NCBI RefSeq assembly: GCF_002109495.1 | Contig: NZ_LVJN01000018.1 | Span: forward strand, 596,958-660,957 | From: Magnetofaba australis IT-1 | Lineage (GTDB): Bacteria > Pseudomonadota > Magnetococcia > Magnetococcales > Magnetococcaceae | Direction of reading: 5' to 3' | DNA length: 64,000 nt | Shown: piece after piece, positions 34,318 through 42,608 of the stretch | Numbering within the stretch: position 1 is the first letter of the stretch | Layout of the letters: the number at the start of each line of letters is the position of its first letter | Made by a program: the position numbers and the translations under genes | The notes under the pieces: model-generated | Databases searched by the model: none | Seen by the model: the letters and a program-made list of their open reading frames with translations, nothing else | What the model was told of the DNA's origin: nothing

Positions 34318-36603
34318 ATGTTTTTCTATCCCTTTACCTTGCGCCGCCTCCTGCCATTGTGCGCGCTCTTGCTATTTCTACTGTCCGCTTGCAGCGACAA
34401 CAGCGACCAGGAGCGTTTGGCCCATGGCCAGGAGTTGGCGCAATCGCTGTGCGGCAATTGTCACGATCTGAGCGCCAGCCAACGCAATCGCCAAGGCCCT
34501 TATCTGTGGCGTCTTATTGGGCGCAAAGTCGGCAGCACGCCGGGCTACCCGCACTCCAACGCACATACTCAGGTGGGACAGACTCTGGGCCTTGCTTGGA
34601 CCCAATCGGCGCTGGCGGAGTATCTGTACCATGGCCCGGATCAAACGACATTTCCACTCTCCAAGTTCACAGAACTCAGCTCCGGCGCGGCATCCAACCT
34701 AAGCCCAGCGCAACTGCGCGCCATGCGCATGGCGTTAGGCGACGCCCAGGCGCGTGAGGATTTGGCCCTCTACCTGGCCTCCTTGGGCGCGCCCGAAGGA
34801 GCCGCTGACGCACCGACTGTGGCCAACGCTCCCACAGCCCAACCACAAGCAGAAGCGACTCAGCGCGCGCACTCAGCCCCAGCGGCGTCGCCTGGGGCGG
34901 CGTCCCCTCGGCAAACCGAGCCAGAGCTGGCCCAATCCACCGCCCAGGAGGCGCAATCCGTCTCCCTGCGTCTTCTCAGCAATCCGCCCGGGGCGGCGAC
35001 ATTTTTTGAAGGGCGACGCATCGGCGTGACGCCGGTTGTCAAAGAGGGGCTCAAACCTGGCTATTTCCGCGTGCGCATGGTGCTGCCAGGTCACCACACC
35101 TGGGAGCGCGTCATCCAGGCGGGCGATTCGCCCCAAACCACCATCACCGCGCAACTTACGCCCATCCGTCATCGGTTGGACGTACATGTGGAGCCCAACG
35201 ACGCCGATATCCGTTTCTCCGCAGACAATGCGCCCTATCAACCGGCCATGACCTTGCCGCCGGACCGCTACGAAATGCGCATCAGCCATAGCGGCTATCT
35301 GACTCAAGAGGTGATCGTGGATCTGACCAATCAGGATCAGATCATCCATGTGGCCCTGGAGCCGCTGGCGCCGATTCCGCCTTCAACCCAAGCGCCGCTG
35401 CGCAAGTCTCAATCCGCGCAAACGGCTCAACCCATCGTCGATGCGCAAACAAGCGACGCGAACCAGCCCAGCCAGGAGACGCCGAATCCCCAGACCTCCG
35501 CCGACGAGCAGCTGTCAGCTGATGCTGCGCCGCCCCTTGCCAGTGATCCAATTGAAGACAAGGCGGCCGACGCCGCCAAAGAGGGCGGCATCGCCCTGGC
35601 GGCAAATGAAACAGGGCACGATGCCGACACGCTGCGCAAAATCGCCGATCTGCTGGCGCGTGGGGAACAGAATCTCCAGGCGGACCGCCTCTCTTCTCCG
35701 CCTGTGCGCAACGCGGTGGCGCGTTTTGAGGCGGTGCTGGCCTTGCAGCCGGATAATCTGACCGCCAAAGCGGGACTGCTGCGCGTGGTCGACCGTTACA
35801 TTGAACTGGCCGCCGCCGCCCAGTCGAACAAAGAGCGCACACAACTGCTCGAGCGCGCGTCGCGCATCGCGCCGGACGACCCCCGTTTGCGCTCAGCCAA
35901 TGGCTCCAGCGCGCCTCCCGCCGTTATTGCGCCCAAGCCGGAGACGCCGCCAGCGCCCGCCACCTTGTCGCCCATGGGGCAGAGCGCCCCACAGGCGCCC
36001 TCCGTACAACCGAGCGCCGACAATGACGCGCGTATCGGCGCGTTGTTGGACGGCGCACGCGCTGACCTGAAAGCGCTGCGTCTGGCCTCTCCAACTGGCG
36101 AAAACGCAATAGACAAATTGCTACAGATTTTCGACCTTGACCCCAATCATGCCAAAGCCAAGCAGCTCATGACCCAGGTGGGTGAGAGATACCTGCAACT
36201 GGCGGGCAAGCAGCGCCTACCGGCGCGCGGGTGGACATTGCTGGGGTATGCGGGCGTGGTGTTGGGCGCAGACGCGTCGCCTCAGTGGCGCGTCACACGC
36301 CAAGAGATTGCCCGGCAGTGGCGCCGCCAGATGCCGAACCGCGAGAAACTGTTGCGAAAAGCGGAGAACTATTTGGCCAGAACGCGCCTGTCGCTGCCCA
36401 TTCAGGATAATGCGCGGGATTTGGCGCTGGCGGCATGGGCGATCGCGCCGGCGCAAGCCGACGCCAAGACGCTTCTCTTACGCATCGCCGCCCAGTTTAC
36501 CGAACTCTCGACCGGCAAATCTGAGCCTGAACGCGGTGTTTTTCTGCGTCAAGCCGCGCTGCTGCAGCGCCTTTCTGATCAGACTCTGCCCAGCGCCCAA
36601 TAA
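34318..36603 (+). CDS. Cytochrome c lipoprotein with two PEGA domains
   Basis: A 761-residue envelope lipoprotein. The signal peptide ends in a LSAC lipobox (Cys25). Haem attachment CGNCH is at 45-49 in a class I-like cytochrome c domain (to about 155), but the usual axial Met loop is not evident. A Pro/Ala/Gln linker follows, then two PEGA beta-domains (about 215-345: LLSNPPGAATFFEGRRIGVTP; VEPNDADIRFSADNAPY). After a second linker, three helical segments resemble each other (LLARGEQNL, LLDGARADLKAL, AENYLARTRLSL). The combination is unusual. It could tie electron transfer to the cell surface, by inference. Confidence 0.8.
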   Translation: MFFYPFTLRRLLPLCALLLFLLSACSDNSDQERLAHGQELAQSLCGNCHDLSASQRNRQGPYLWRLIGRKVGSTPGYPHSNAHTQVGQTLGLAWTQSALAEYLYHGPDQTTFPLSKFTELSSGAASNLSPAQLRAMRMALGDAQAREDLALYLASLGAPEGAADAPTVANAPTAQPQAEATQRAHSAPAASPGAASPRQTEPELAQSTAQEAQSVSLRLLSNPPGAATFFEGRRIGVTPVVKEGLKPGYFRVRMVLPGHHTWERVIQAGDSPQTTITAQLTPIRHRLDVHVEPNDADIRFSADNAPYQPAMTLPPDRYEMRISHSGYLTQEVIVDLTNQDQIIHVALEPLAPIPPSTQAPLRKSQSAQTAQPIVDAQTSDANQPSQETPNPQTSADEQLSADAAPPLASDPIEDKAADAAKEGGIALAANETGHDADTLRKIADLLARGEQNLQADRLSSPPVRNAVARFEAVLALQPDNLTAKAGLLRVVDRYIELAAAAQSNKERTQLLERASRIAPDDPRLRSANGSSAPPAVIAPKPETPPAPATLSPMGQSAPQAPSVQPSADNDARIGALLDGARADLKALRLASPTGENAIDKLLQIFDLDPNHAKAKQLMTQVGERYLQLAGKQRLPARGWTLLGYAGVVLGADASPQWRVTRQEIARQWRRQMPNREKLLRKAENYLARTRLSLPIQDNARDLALAAWAIAPAQADAKTLLLRIAAQFTELSTGKSEPERGVFLRQAALLQRLSDQTLPSAQ

Positions 36604-37141
36604 GCGCATCAGAACGCAGAGATGGAAAAGCAGAAGCCTATTCAGGCTTTGCCTCAATCGATTTGTGTTGAGGAATTCCCGCGCGGCAATGAGATGACGC
36701 TGCCCACCTTTATGCTGCAGGGAGCACGCGCTGGGCGTGGCTCGATCACAAGGATTCAGTCCGCCGCCAATCCGTTCCACTGCGATGCATGAGCGCCAAG
36801 AAGACAAAGCCCAACTTGCACACACAGCCTGATTCCGCCTCTTTGAGAACGGAACACCGTGATGGAAGCTTGAAGAGCCTGGGGCTTTGCCCCAGCCCCA
36901 CACGGGCGCTGCCGGTGACCTGCGAAGGCTCCGCCAAGGGCCCGCCAGGCGGGACGCCCTCCTGGACCTCGGTGAGTTGTCTTCTACGCGCAAAAGAGTG
37001 ATCTGTGCTTGTCCACTTCTGATTTCTCACGCATCTATTGCCAGGACACCTCAAATCTTCAACAAGGCGTTGCCACTGGCGGACTCAACCTTATCCTGGT
37101 CTCTGAACCGTCCAAATAATGGGGTCCATTTCTTGCCTCCA
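36604..37141. other. Intergenic region with GC-palindrome elements
   Basis: 538 bp without a supported gene. Near 36620-36650 an AAGCCT/AGGCTT hairpin may end the cytochrome-PEGA transcript. At 36870-36965 short palindromes (TGGGGCTTTGCCCCA; CCCGCCAGGCGGG) resemble, but do not match, the repeat at 20765. Confidence 0.4.
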
Positions 37142-37600
37142 TTATCCCGCAACCAGCCCCAACATGATCACCCAAAGCCCCATGAGCACAATCAGCACGC
37201 GCCAACTGGTCAGCAACGCGCGCAATGCATCAACTGGCTCAACGGATGTGTTGTGAGCAACAACATACGCCCCTTTGCCAAGCTGCTCGAAGTCGCGGAT
37301 TATCTCCTGAAAAGTGGCGCTGCCGTAGCGATCCTCATCGCTCCAATTCTCGGTAAAATGGTCCTTGGCCCGCTGCGCCGCTGCAACCGCTTGGGCGCTG
37401 AACGCCTGGTCAGACAGTGACGGGTCCACTGCGCCCACCGCCTCCTGCGCTGCAACCGTCGCCATGCGAATTGCGCGAATCACCTCGGACGGGTAGATCC
37501 CCTGCGCATCCCTTTTCTCGGCGTCCTGAAACTGACGTTTGAAGATCTGTTGAACAATCCTCTCTCGAGCAGTTGAAGCGTCTGTTTTGTGGATCACCAT
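37142..37600 (-). CDS. Hypothetical tail-anchored protein
   Basis: A 152-residue protein with a helical, charged N-terminal part (HKTDASTARERIVQQIFKR) and a single C-terminal membrane span (VLIVLMGLWVIMLGLVAG), so it is likely tail-anchored in the inner membrane. The family is not recognised. GGAG lies 5 bases before the ATG. It follows the small kinase gene by 14 bp. Confidence 0.65.
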   Translation of the reverse strand: MVIHKTDASTARERIVQQIFKRQFQDAEKRDAQGIYPSEVIRAIRMATVAAQEAVGAVDPSLSDQAFSAQAVAAAQRAKDHFTENWSDEDRYGSATFQEIIRDFEQLGKGAYVVAHNTSVEPVDALRALLTSWRVLIVLMGLWVIMLGLVAG

Positions 37601-37614
37601 CTTCGCTCCATCAT

Positions 37615-38142
37615 CTAGCCGTCATCTGGCCTGCAATACGAATCGACGAATCCATTCAGCTCTGCGCCGCAACGGATAACATACAACGTCTTATAGTCCG
37701 CGAGCGTCTTGAGTCGCGCCATAAAATCCTGATTCCAGAATTTGGGACACATCTTTAACACTCGATAACTCTGCAAACTCCCCTTCAGCACAGAGGCGCC
37801 ATCGGGCCACCCTTGCGGCTTGATCATCACGCCCTTGAGCAAGCGCTTGGTGACGAACCAATAGCTCATTGCATAAGGCAGGTCGATATAGATCAGCGTA
37901 TCGGCCGCCTCCAATCGCTTATGGAATGCATCCATAGGTCCAAAGCCATCCAGGATCCAGTGATCAGAAGCGACAATCTTGTCATGGGCGGCGTCGAAAA
38001 TGGGCCTGTCGACCACATCGCCATCAGCCTGGTAGAACAACGAATCCACGGCATGCAGTGGCAGTCCCGTCGCCACGGATAACGCTCGACTCAGCGTTGA
38101 TTTTCCACTTCCCGGTTTACCAAAAACAGCAACCCTCTTCAC
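37615..38142 (-). CDS. Small P-loop kinase (adenylate-kinase/FlaR-like)
   Basis: A protein of about 175 residues with Walker A GKPGSGKST at its N-terminus and features of the family once called topology-modulation or FlaR-like kinases: HAVDSLFY, SDHWILDGFG, ADTLIYIDLP. The substrate is unknown in this family. The GTG at 38142 is preferred because GGAGG lies 5 bases upstream; the ATG at 38154 has no ribosome-binding site. It forms an operon with the tail-anchored protein. Both genes sit next to the IS3 element. Confidence 0.75.
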   Translation of the reverse strand: MKRVAVFGKPGSGKSTLSRALSVATGLPLHAVDSLFYQADGDVVDRPIFDAAHDKIVASDHWILDGFGPMDAFHKRLEAADTLIYIDLPYAMSYWFVTKRLLKGVMIKPQGWPDGASVLKGSLQSYRVLKMCPKFWNQDFMARLKTLADYKTLYVIRCGAELNGFVDSYCRPDDG

Positions 38143-38185
38143 CTTTGCCTCCATCAGGTTTGACCAATCCCGGGAGGCGAAATGA

Positions 38186-38212
38186 GAAAACCCGCCTCAC
38201 GGGCGGGTTTTC
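38186..38212. terminator. Hairpin terminator beside the IS3 element
   Basis: GAAAACCCGCC and GGCGGGTTTTC form an 11 bp stem with a short loop, with T-runs in either direction. It separates the small kinase from the IS3 element. Confidence 0.7.
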
Positions 38213-38416
38213 AAATGACAAACACAGCGAACGCCCATCTCTCCCTATTGAGCGATGGCGATAATTCGGGCGGTCAGTTGTGCGCGTTTGGTATCCATGC
38301 CAGCATAGTGATCACTCTCTGTGGTCACGTCAACACTTTCCCTTTGCGTGTTTCGGTTCAGTTGGAAAATGACAAACAAGCCGTTTATAATGTGTAGATA
38401 ATAAGCGGAGGTTTGT

Positions 38417-38719
38417 ATGGAACGGAAGAAGCGGAGATTTACGGCTGAGCAGAAGGTAGGCTATGTGCGCCGTCACCTGGTCGAGAAGGTGGTTCTCTCG
38501 GATCTGTGCGACGAGGCGGGCATTCAGCCCAGCCAGTACTATCGCTGGCAAAAGGCTTTGTTTGAGAACGGCGAAGCGGCCTTGTCTGACAAACGCGGCC
38601 AAAAGGCTTGTGACCGACAGATTGCCGAACTAGAAGCGAAGTTGGCAACCAAAAATGAAGTTATGTCTGAGCTTCTTGAGGCGCATGTTGCGCTAAAAAA
38701 AAGTCTTGGGGTGAGCTGA
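38417..38719 (+). CDS. IS3-family OrfA, partial copy
   Basis: The 100-residue helix-turn-helix protein (VGYVRRHLVEKVVLSDLCDE; QPSQYYRWQKALFENGEAA) recognises the IS ends. It ends in KKSLGVS after a run of eight A. This run has one base more than in the second copy and lies at the place where IS3 elements shift frame into OrfB. Confidence 0.85.
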   Translation: MERKKRRFTAEQKVGYVRRHLVEKVVLSDLCDEAGIQPSQYYRWQKALFENGEAALSDKRGQKACDRQIAELEAKLATKNEVMSELLEAHVALKKSLGVS

Positions 38720-38730
38720 ACGGCTGCTGG

Positions 38731-39240
38731 GTGGAGCCGGACATACGGGATTCGGTGGTGAATTTCGTGGCGTTTTGGTCAGACAAGAGCGAAATCGACA
38801 CGAGCCGAATTATCAACTGGATAGGCGTGCAAAGGGGCAAGTTCTATTCATGGCGCAAGCGCTATGGAATGGTTAATGACCACAATGGCCGTATTCCCCG
38901 AGATTTTTGGCTGGACGATTGGGAAAGGGAAGCGATTGTCGCCTTTTTCCATGAACATCCGTCAGAGGGCTATCGGCGCCTGACCTACATGATGCTGGAT
39001 GCAGGCGTGGTGGCGGTCAGCCCCTCTTCAGTGCTGCGTGTGCTCAGAACTGCCGGGCTGATGCGTCGTTGGAGCCCATCGCCCTCGCAGAAGGGCACAG
39101 GGTTCAAACAGCCTTCGGAGCCGCATAAACACTGGCATGTGGACATCTCCTATCTGAATATCCAGGGGACGTTCTACTATCTGTGCAGTGTCCTGGATGG
39201 ATGTAGCAGGTTTATCTGTTTCGGTTCAGTTGGAAAATGA
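38731..39240 (+). pseudogene. IS3-family OrfB, truncated by the duplication joint
   Basis: This 169-residue frame has the OrfB N-terminal region and the first catalytic Asp block (HWHVDISYLNIQG). It then runs into the left end of the second copy and loses the rest of the DDE domain. It cannot be an active transposase. Its reading frame through FFHEHPSEGYRRL is intact, unlike that of the second copy. Confidence 0.85.
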
Positions 39241-39283
39241 CAAACAATCGTTTATAATGTGTAGATATTGAGCGGAGGTTTGT

Positions 39284-39580
39284 ATGGAACGGAAGAAGCG
39301 GAGATTTACGGCTGAGCAGAAGGTAGGCTATGTGCGCCGTCACCTGGTCGAGAAGGTGGTTCTCTCGGATCTGTGCGACGAGGCGGGCATTCAGCCCAGC
39401 CAGTACTATCGCTGGCAAAAGGCTTTGTTTGAGAACGGCGAAGCGGCCTTGTCTGACAAACGCGGCCAAAAGGCTTGTGACCGACAGATTGCCGAACTAG
39501 AAGCGAAGTTGGCAACCAAAAATGAAGTTATGTCCGAGCTTCTTGAGGCGCATGTTGCGCTAAAAAAAGTCTTGGGGTGA
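39284..39580 (+). CDS. IS3-family OrfA, full-length copy
   Basis: 98 residues, near-identical to the first copy. It has seven A at the frame-shift site instead of eight and ends KKVLG. In IS3 elements a -1 slip at such a run makes the OrfAB transposase. Confidence 0.85.
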   Translation: MERKKRRFTAEQKVGYVRRHLVEKVVLSDLCDEAGIQPSQYYRWQKALFENGEAALSDKRGQKACDRQIAELEAKLATKNEVMSELLEAHVALKKVLG

Positions 39581-39596
39581 GCTGAACGGCTGCTGG

Positions 39597-40579
39597 GTGG
39601 AGCCGGACATACGGGATTCGGTGGTGAATTTCGTGGCGTTTTGGTCAGACAAGAGCGAAATCGACACGAGCCGAATTATCAACTGGATAGGCGTGCAAAG
39701 GGGCAAGTTCTATTCATGGCGCAAGCGCTATGGAATGGTTAATGACCACAATGGCCGTATTCCCCGAGATTTTTGGCTGGACGATTGGGAAAGGGAGCGA
39801 TTGTCGCCTTTTTCCATGAACATCCGTCAGAGGGCTATCGGCGCCTGACCTACATGATGCTGGATGCAGGCGTGGTGGCGGTCAGCCCCTCTTCAGTGCT
39901 GCGTGTGCTCAGAACTGCCGGGCTGATGCGTCGTTGGAGCCCATCGCCCTCGCAGAAGGGCACAGGGTTCAAACAGCCTTCGGAGCCGCATAAACACTGG
40001 CATGTGGACATCTCCTATCTGAATATCCAGGGGACGTTCTACTATCTGTGCAGTGTCCTGGATGGATGTAGCAGGTTTATCCTCCACTGGGAGATTCGTG
40101 AGTCGATGAAGGAAGATGAGGTTGAAGTGGTCCTGCTCCGAGCTCAGGAGGCCTATCCGGAAGCTAAGCCGCGGCTGATCTCAGACAATGGGCCGCAGTT
40201 CGTTGCCAACGATTTTAAGGCGTTCATCCGGGAATCCGGCATGACGCATGTGAGGACTTCGCCTTACTATCCGCAGAGCAACGGAAAACTGGAGCGTTTT
40301 CACGGTAGTTTGAAGCGTGAGTGCATTCGGCCTCAGACGCCATTATCGCTGGAAGATGCCCAACGGGTTGTGGGAAAGTACGTCGAGCATTACAACACCC
40401 GGCGGCTCCATAGCGCCATCGACTACGTCACCCCACAGGATCGCCTGGAAGGGCGGCATGTGCAGATCCTGGCCGAACGAGATGAAAAGCTTGAGGCGGC
40501 CAGAGAACGGCGTCGGACGACGCACCAAAAGCAGTCTTTTCAGCCATCCCAAAAAATGGCTGAAAAGGCGAACAGCTAA
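39597..40579 (+). pseudogene. IS3-family OrfB, frameshifted full-length copy
   Basis: The complete DDE transposase is present by sequence (WHVDISYL; LISDNGPQFVANDF; PYYPQSNGKLERFHGSLKRE), but in two frames. One base is missing at about 39794 (GGGAGCG versus GGGAAGCG in the other copy). Residues to about DDWERE are in one frame and the rest from AIVAFF in another. The element is therefore probably immobile unless complemented in trans. Confidence 0.85.
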
Positions 40580-40627
40580 CTGATATTTTGGTTTAGACGG
40601 TTGTCATGTTTCCGCTGAACCAGCACA

Positions 40628-40906
40628 TGCGGAATCTGCAACTGGCTTATTGATAAAATCGACCTTTTGCTTTAAACAAAAAACGAAGTTAACTTCTTTA
40701 ACGCAAACACTTTTTAACTTTCCCCAGCAGAAAGTCTTACGGCATTCGCTCCTGTCGGCTTCGCCGACAGATCGCTCACTGCCGTTTCCCCTTTTCCCTT
40801 TCGTGCTGGCTCCGTGAACCGAGCTTCTCAAGCGACCTCTTACTGAGGCCGCCGTTGGTCAATGGGGAAACGGCCAAAGACACCGCCACAGACACGGCCA
40901 AAGACA
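40628..40906. other. AT-rich spacer right of the IS3 element
   Basis: Low-GC sequence follows the IS end, with AAAAAACGAAGTTAACTTC near 40675. I find no gene. It leads into a repeat copy. Confidence 0.4.
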
Positions 40907-40981
40907 AACCGTGGGGCGCCGCCCCACACCCCGCTGGGGGCAGCGGCCCCCAGACCCCGCCGCCGACCAGTCGGCGGCCAA
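40907..40981 (+). repeat. Interspersed GC-palindrome repeat, copy 2 (short)
   Basis: Only the right half of the repeat is present: GTGGGGCGCCGCCCCAC, CTGGGGGCAGCGGCCCCCAG and GCCGCCGACCAGTCGGCGGC. It lies directly before the stop codon of the small gene at 40996. Confidence 0.75.
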
Positions 40982-40995
40982 GTTTTGCCCTGTGC

Positions 40996-41310
40996 TTACA
41001 TGTAGCCTTCCAGCTTGGCGTCAAACTCCGGGAAATAGCGCCGGATCACCGTCACGTCAAACCGCGACATAATCGACTCCTTGGGCTCCCGATCCAGCAA
41101 AAACCGAAAGCACGCCTCTATGCAGCGCACCGGATCCGCCGCATTGAACGGCGCGCCTTTGTGCGTCTGCAACCCCATGGTCACCTCATAGGATTTCGCC
41201 CCGCCGCCATCGCTCACCTCTACGCCAAAGCGCAACGCGCCGCCCTCGCCGCCACTCAATCGTCGCACCTCAATCTTCGCGCTCAATTTTCCATCTCCAG
41301 TTGGGGTCAT
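40996..41310 (-). CDS. Hypothetical protein overlapping the nhaA 3' end
   Basis: The protein is about 104 residues, beginning MTPTGDGKLSAKIEVRRLSG. A small beta-rich first half is followed by RCIEACFRFLLDREPKESIM and the end PEFDAKLEGYM. It has the composition of a real cytoplasmic protein, but the family is not recognised. It overlaps the end of nhaA by 41 bp in another frame, so coupled expression is likely. A longer start at 41361 would lie deeper inside nhaA. Confidence 0.6.
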   Translation of the reverse strand: MTPTGDGKLSAKIEVRRLSGGEGGALRFGVEVSDGGGAKSYEVTMGLQTHKGAPFNAADPVRCIEACFRFLLDREPKESIMSRFDVTVIRRYFPEFDAKLEGYM

Positions 41311-42556
41311 ACGCCGACGGGCGCTGCATAATCGCCCGCTGTAACGCCTCCATCTCCACATCCGCCGGACCGCCGCGCCGCAGCGCCCAACGCAACATCG
41401 CGTATCCGCTTAACGCCGAGAGTAGCGAGCCGATCAAAATCGCCAAGCGCATGGAATTCAAATCCCCCGCGCCGATCTGTTCAAACGCCAAGCCGCTGAT
41501 AAACAGACTCATGGTAAAGCCCACTCCGGTGATCAACGCCACGCCATAGAGGGTCATCCAGGTCGCCCCGCGCGGCAGTTGCGCCCACCCCAACCGAATG
41601 GCGAGCCAACTGAAACCAAACACCCCCAACTGCTTGCCGATGAACAGCCCCACAATCACCCCCAGCGGCGCCGGATCCCACAACATGGCCAAATCCATCG
41701 ATTGGAGATTGACCCCCGCGTTGGCGAAGGCGAACAGCGGCAGGATGCCGAACGCCACCAATGGATGCAGATCATGCTCCAGCGCTTTCAGCGGTGATTT
41801 GCCTTCGTCATTGCGCGGATGCAGGGGAATGGTCAGCGCCACCGCCACCCCGGCCAAGGTGGCGTGCACGCCGGATTTGAGTACGAAGATCCACAATACG
41901 CCGCCCAGAATCGCATAGGGGGCAATGCGCGTAACGCTCATGCGGTTGAGCAGCACCAGCAGCGACAGACATCCCAACGCGCCATACAGAGCGGTGACGG
42001 TCAGATCATCGGTGTAGTAGATCGCAATGATGAGAATGGCGCCCAGATCGTCCATAATCGCCAACGCCAGCAGGAACACTTTGAGCGAGGTGGGCACGCG
42101 CGGCCCCAGCAGCGCCAGCACGCCCAGAGCAAAGGCGATATCGGTGGCGGTGGGGGTGGCCCAGGCGCGCAAGGAGGCGGCGTCGTTCCAGTTGAGGATG
42201 GTGTAAATCACAGCGGGAACCAACATGCCGCCCAACGCCGCCACCCCGGGCAGCAGCACTTGGGGGCGGTTGGAGAGACGCCCCTCCAGGATCTCCCGCT
42301 TCAGCTCCAACCCCACCAGCAGGAAGAAGATCGACATGAAGCCGTCGTTGATCCACAACACCATGGGTTTGGCGATGGTCAGCGCGCCGACGCTCCACAC
42401 CATGGGCAGATTGAGAAACCAGTGATACTCATCGGCCAGCAAGGAGGTGTTGGCGCAGAGCATCGCCAGCGCGCCGGCGATCATCAGCAGAACGCCGCCG
42501 GCGCTCTCCGCTTGTAGAAATTGACGCACAAAACGATTCAAACCATGCAGGGGCAC
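41270..42556 (-). CDS. nhaA: Na+/H+ antiporter NhaA
   Basis: A 428-residue inner-membrane antiporter exchanging two H+ for one Na+ or Li+. About 12 spans are evident. The family segments are present: WINDGFMSIFFLLVGLELKRE, the double-Asp ion site in ALAIMDDLGAILIIA, the unwound-helix stretch ATPTATDIAFALGVLALLG, and FANAGVNL. It starts at a GTG with GGGAG 8-9 bases ahead. The sigma-54 activator gene lies upstream on the same strand, 52 bp away. Confidence 0.95.
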   Translation of the reverse strand: MPLHGLNRFVRQFLQAESAGGVLLMIAGALAMLCANTSLLADEYHWFLNLPMVWSVGALTIAKPMVLWINDGFMSIFFLLVGLELKREILEGRLSNRPQVLLPGVAALGGMLVPAVIYTILNWNDAASLRAWATPTATDIAFALGVLALLGPRVPTSLKVFLLALAIMDDLGAILIIAIYYTDDLTVTALYGALGCLSLLVLLNRMSVTRIAPYAILGGVLWIFVLKSGVHATLAGVAVALTIPLHPRNDEGKSPLKALEHDLHPLVAFGILPLFAFANAGVNLQSMDLAMLWDPAPLGVIVGLFIGKQLGVFGFSWLAIRLGWAQLPRGATWMTLYGVALITGVGFTMSLFISGLAFEQIGAGDLNSMRLAILIGSLLSALSGYAMLRWALRRGGPADVEMEALQRAIMQRPSAYDPNWRWKIERED

Positions 42557-42608
42557 GATGCGCTCTCCCGATCTCCTGGCCGCTCGTCTGTTCTCTATTC
42601 AAATGGAA

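Larger units (their letters stand above)
38349..40627 (+). mobile_element. IS3-family element with partial tandem duplication
   Basis: The outer ends TGTTTCGGTTCAG (38349) and CTGAACCAGCACA (to 40627) are imperfect inverted repeats. Flanks read TGCG on both sides, a 4 bp target duplication. The first 868 bp (38349-39216) are repeated almost exactly at 39217-40081 (865 bp), joined directly at TTTATC/TGTTTC. The second copy runs on to the true right end. So one full-length element of about 1411 bp carries an extra left portion. Neither copy encodes a complete transposase without a frameshift. Confidence 0.85.
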
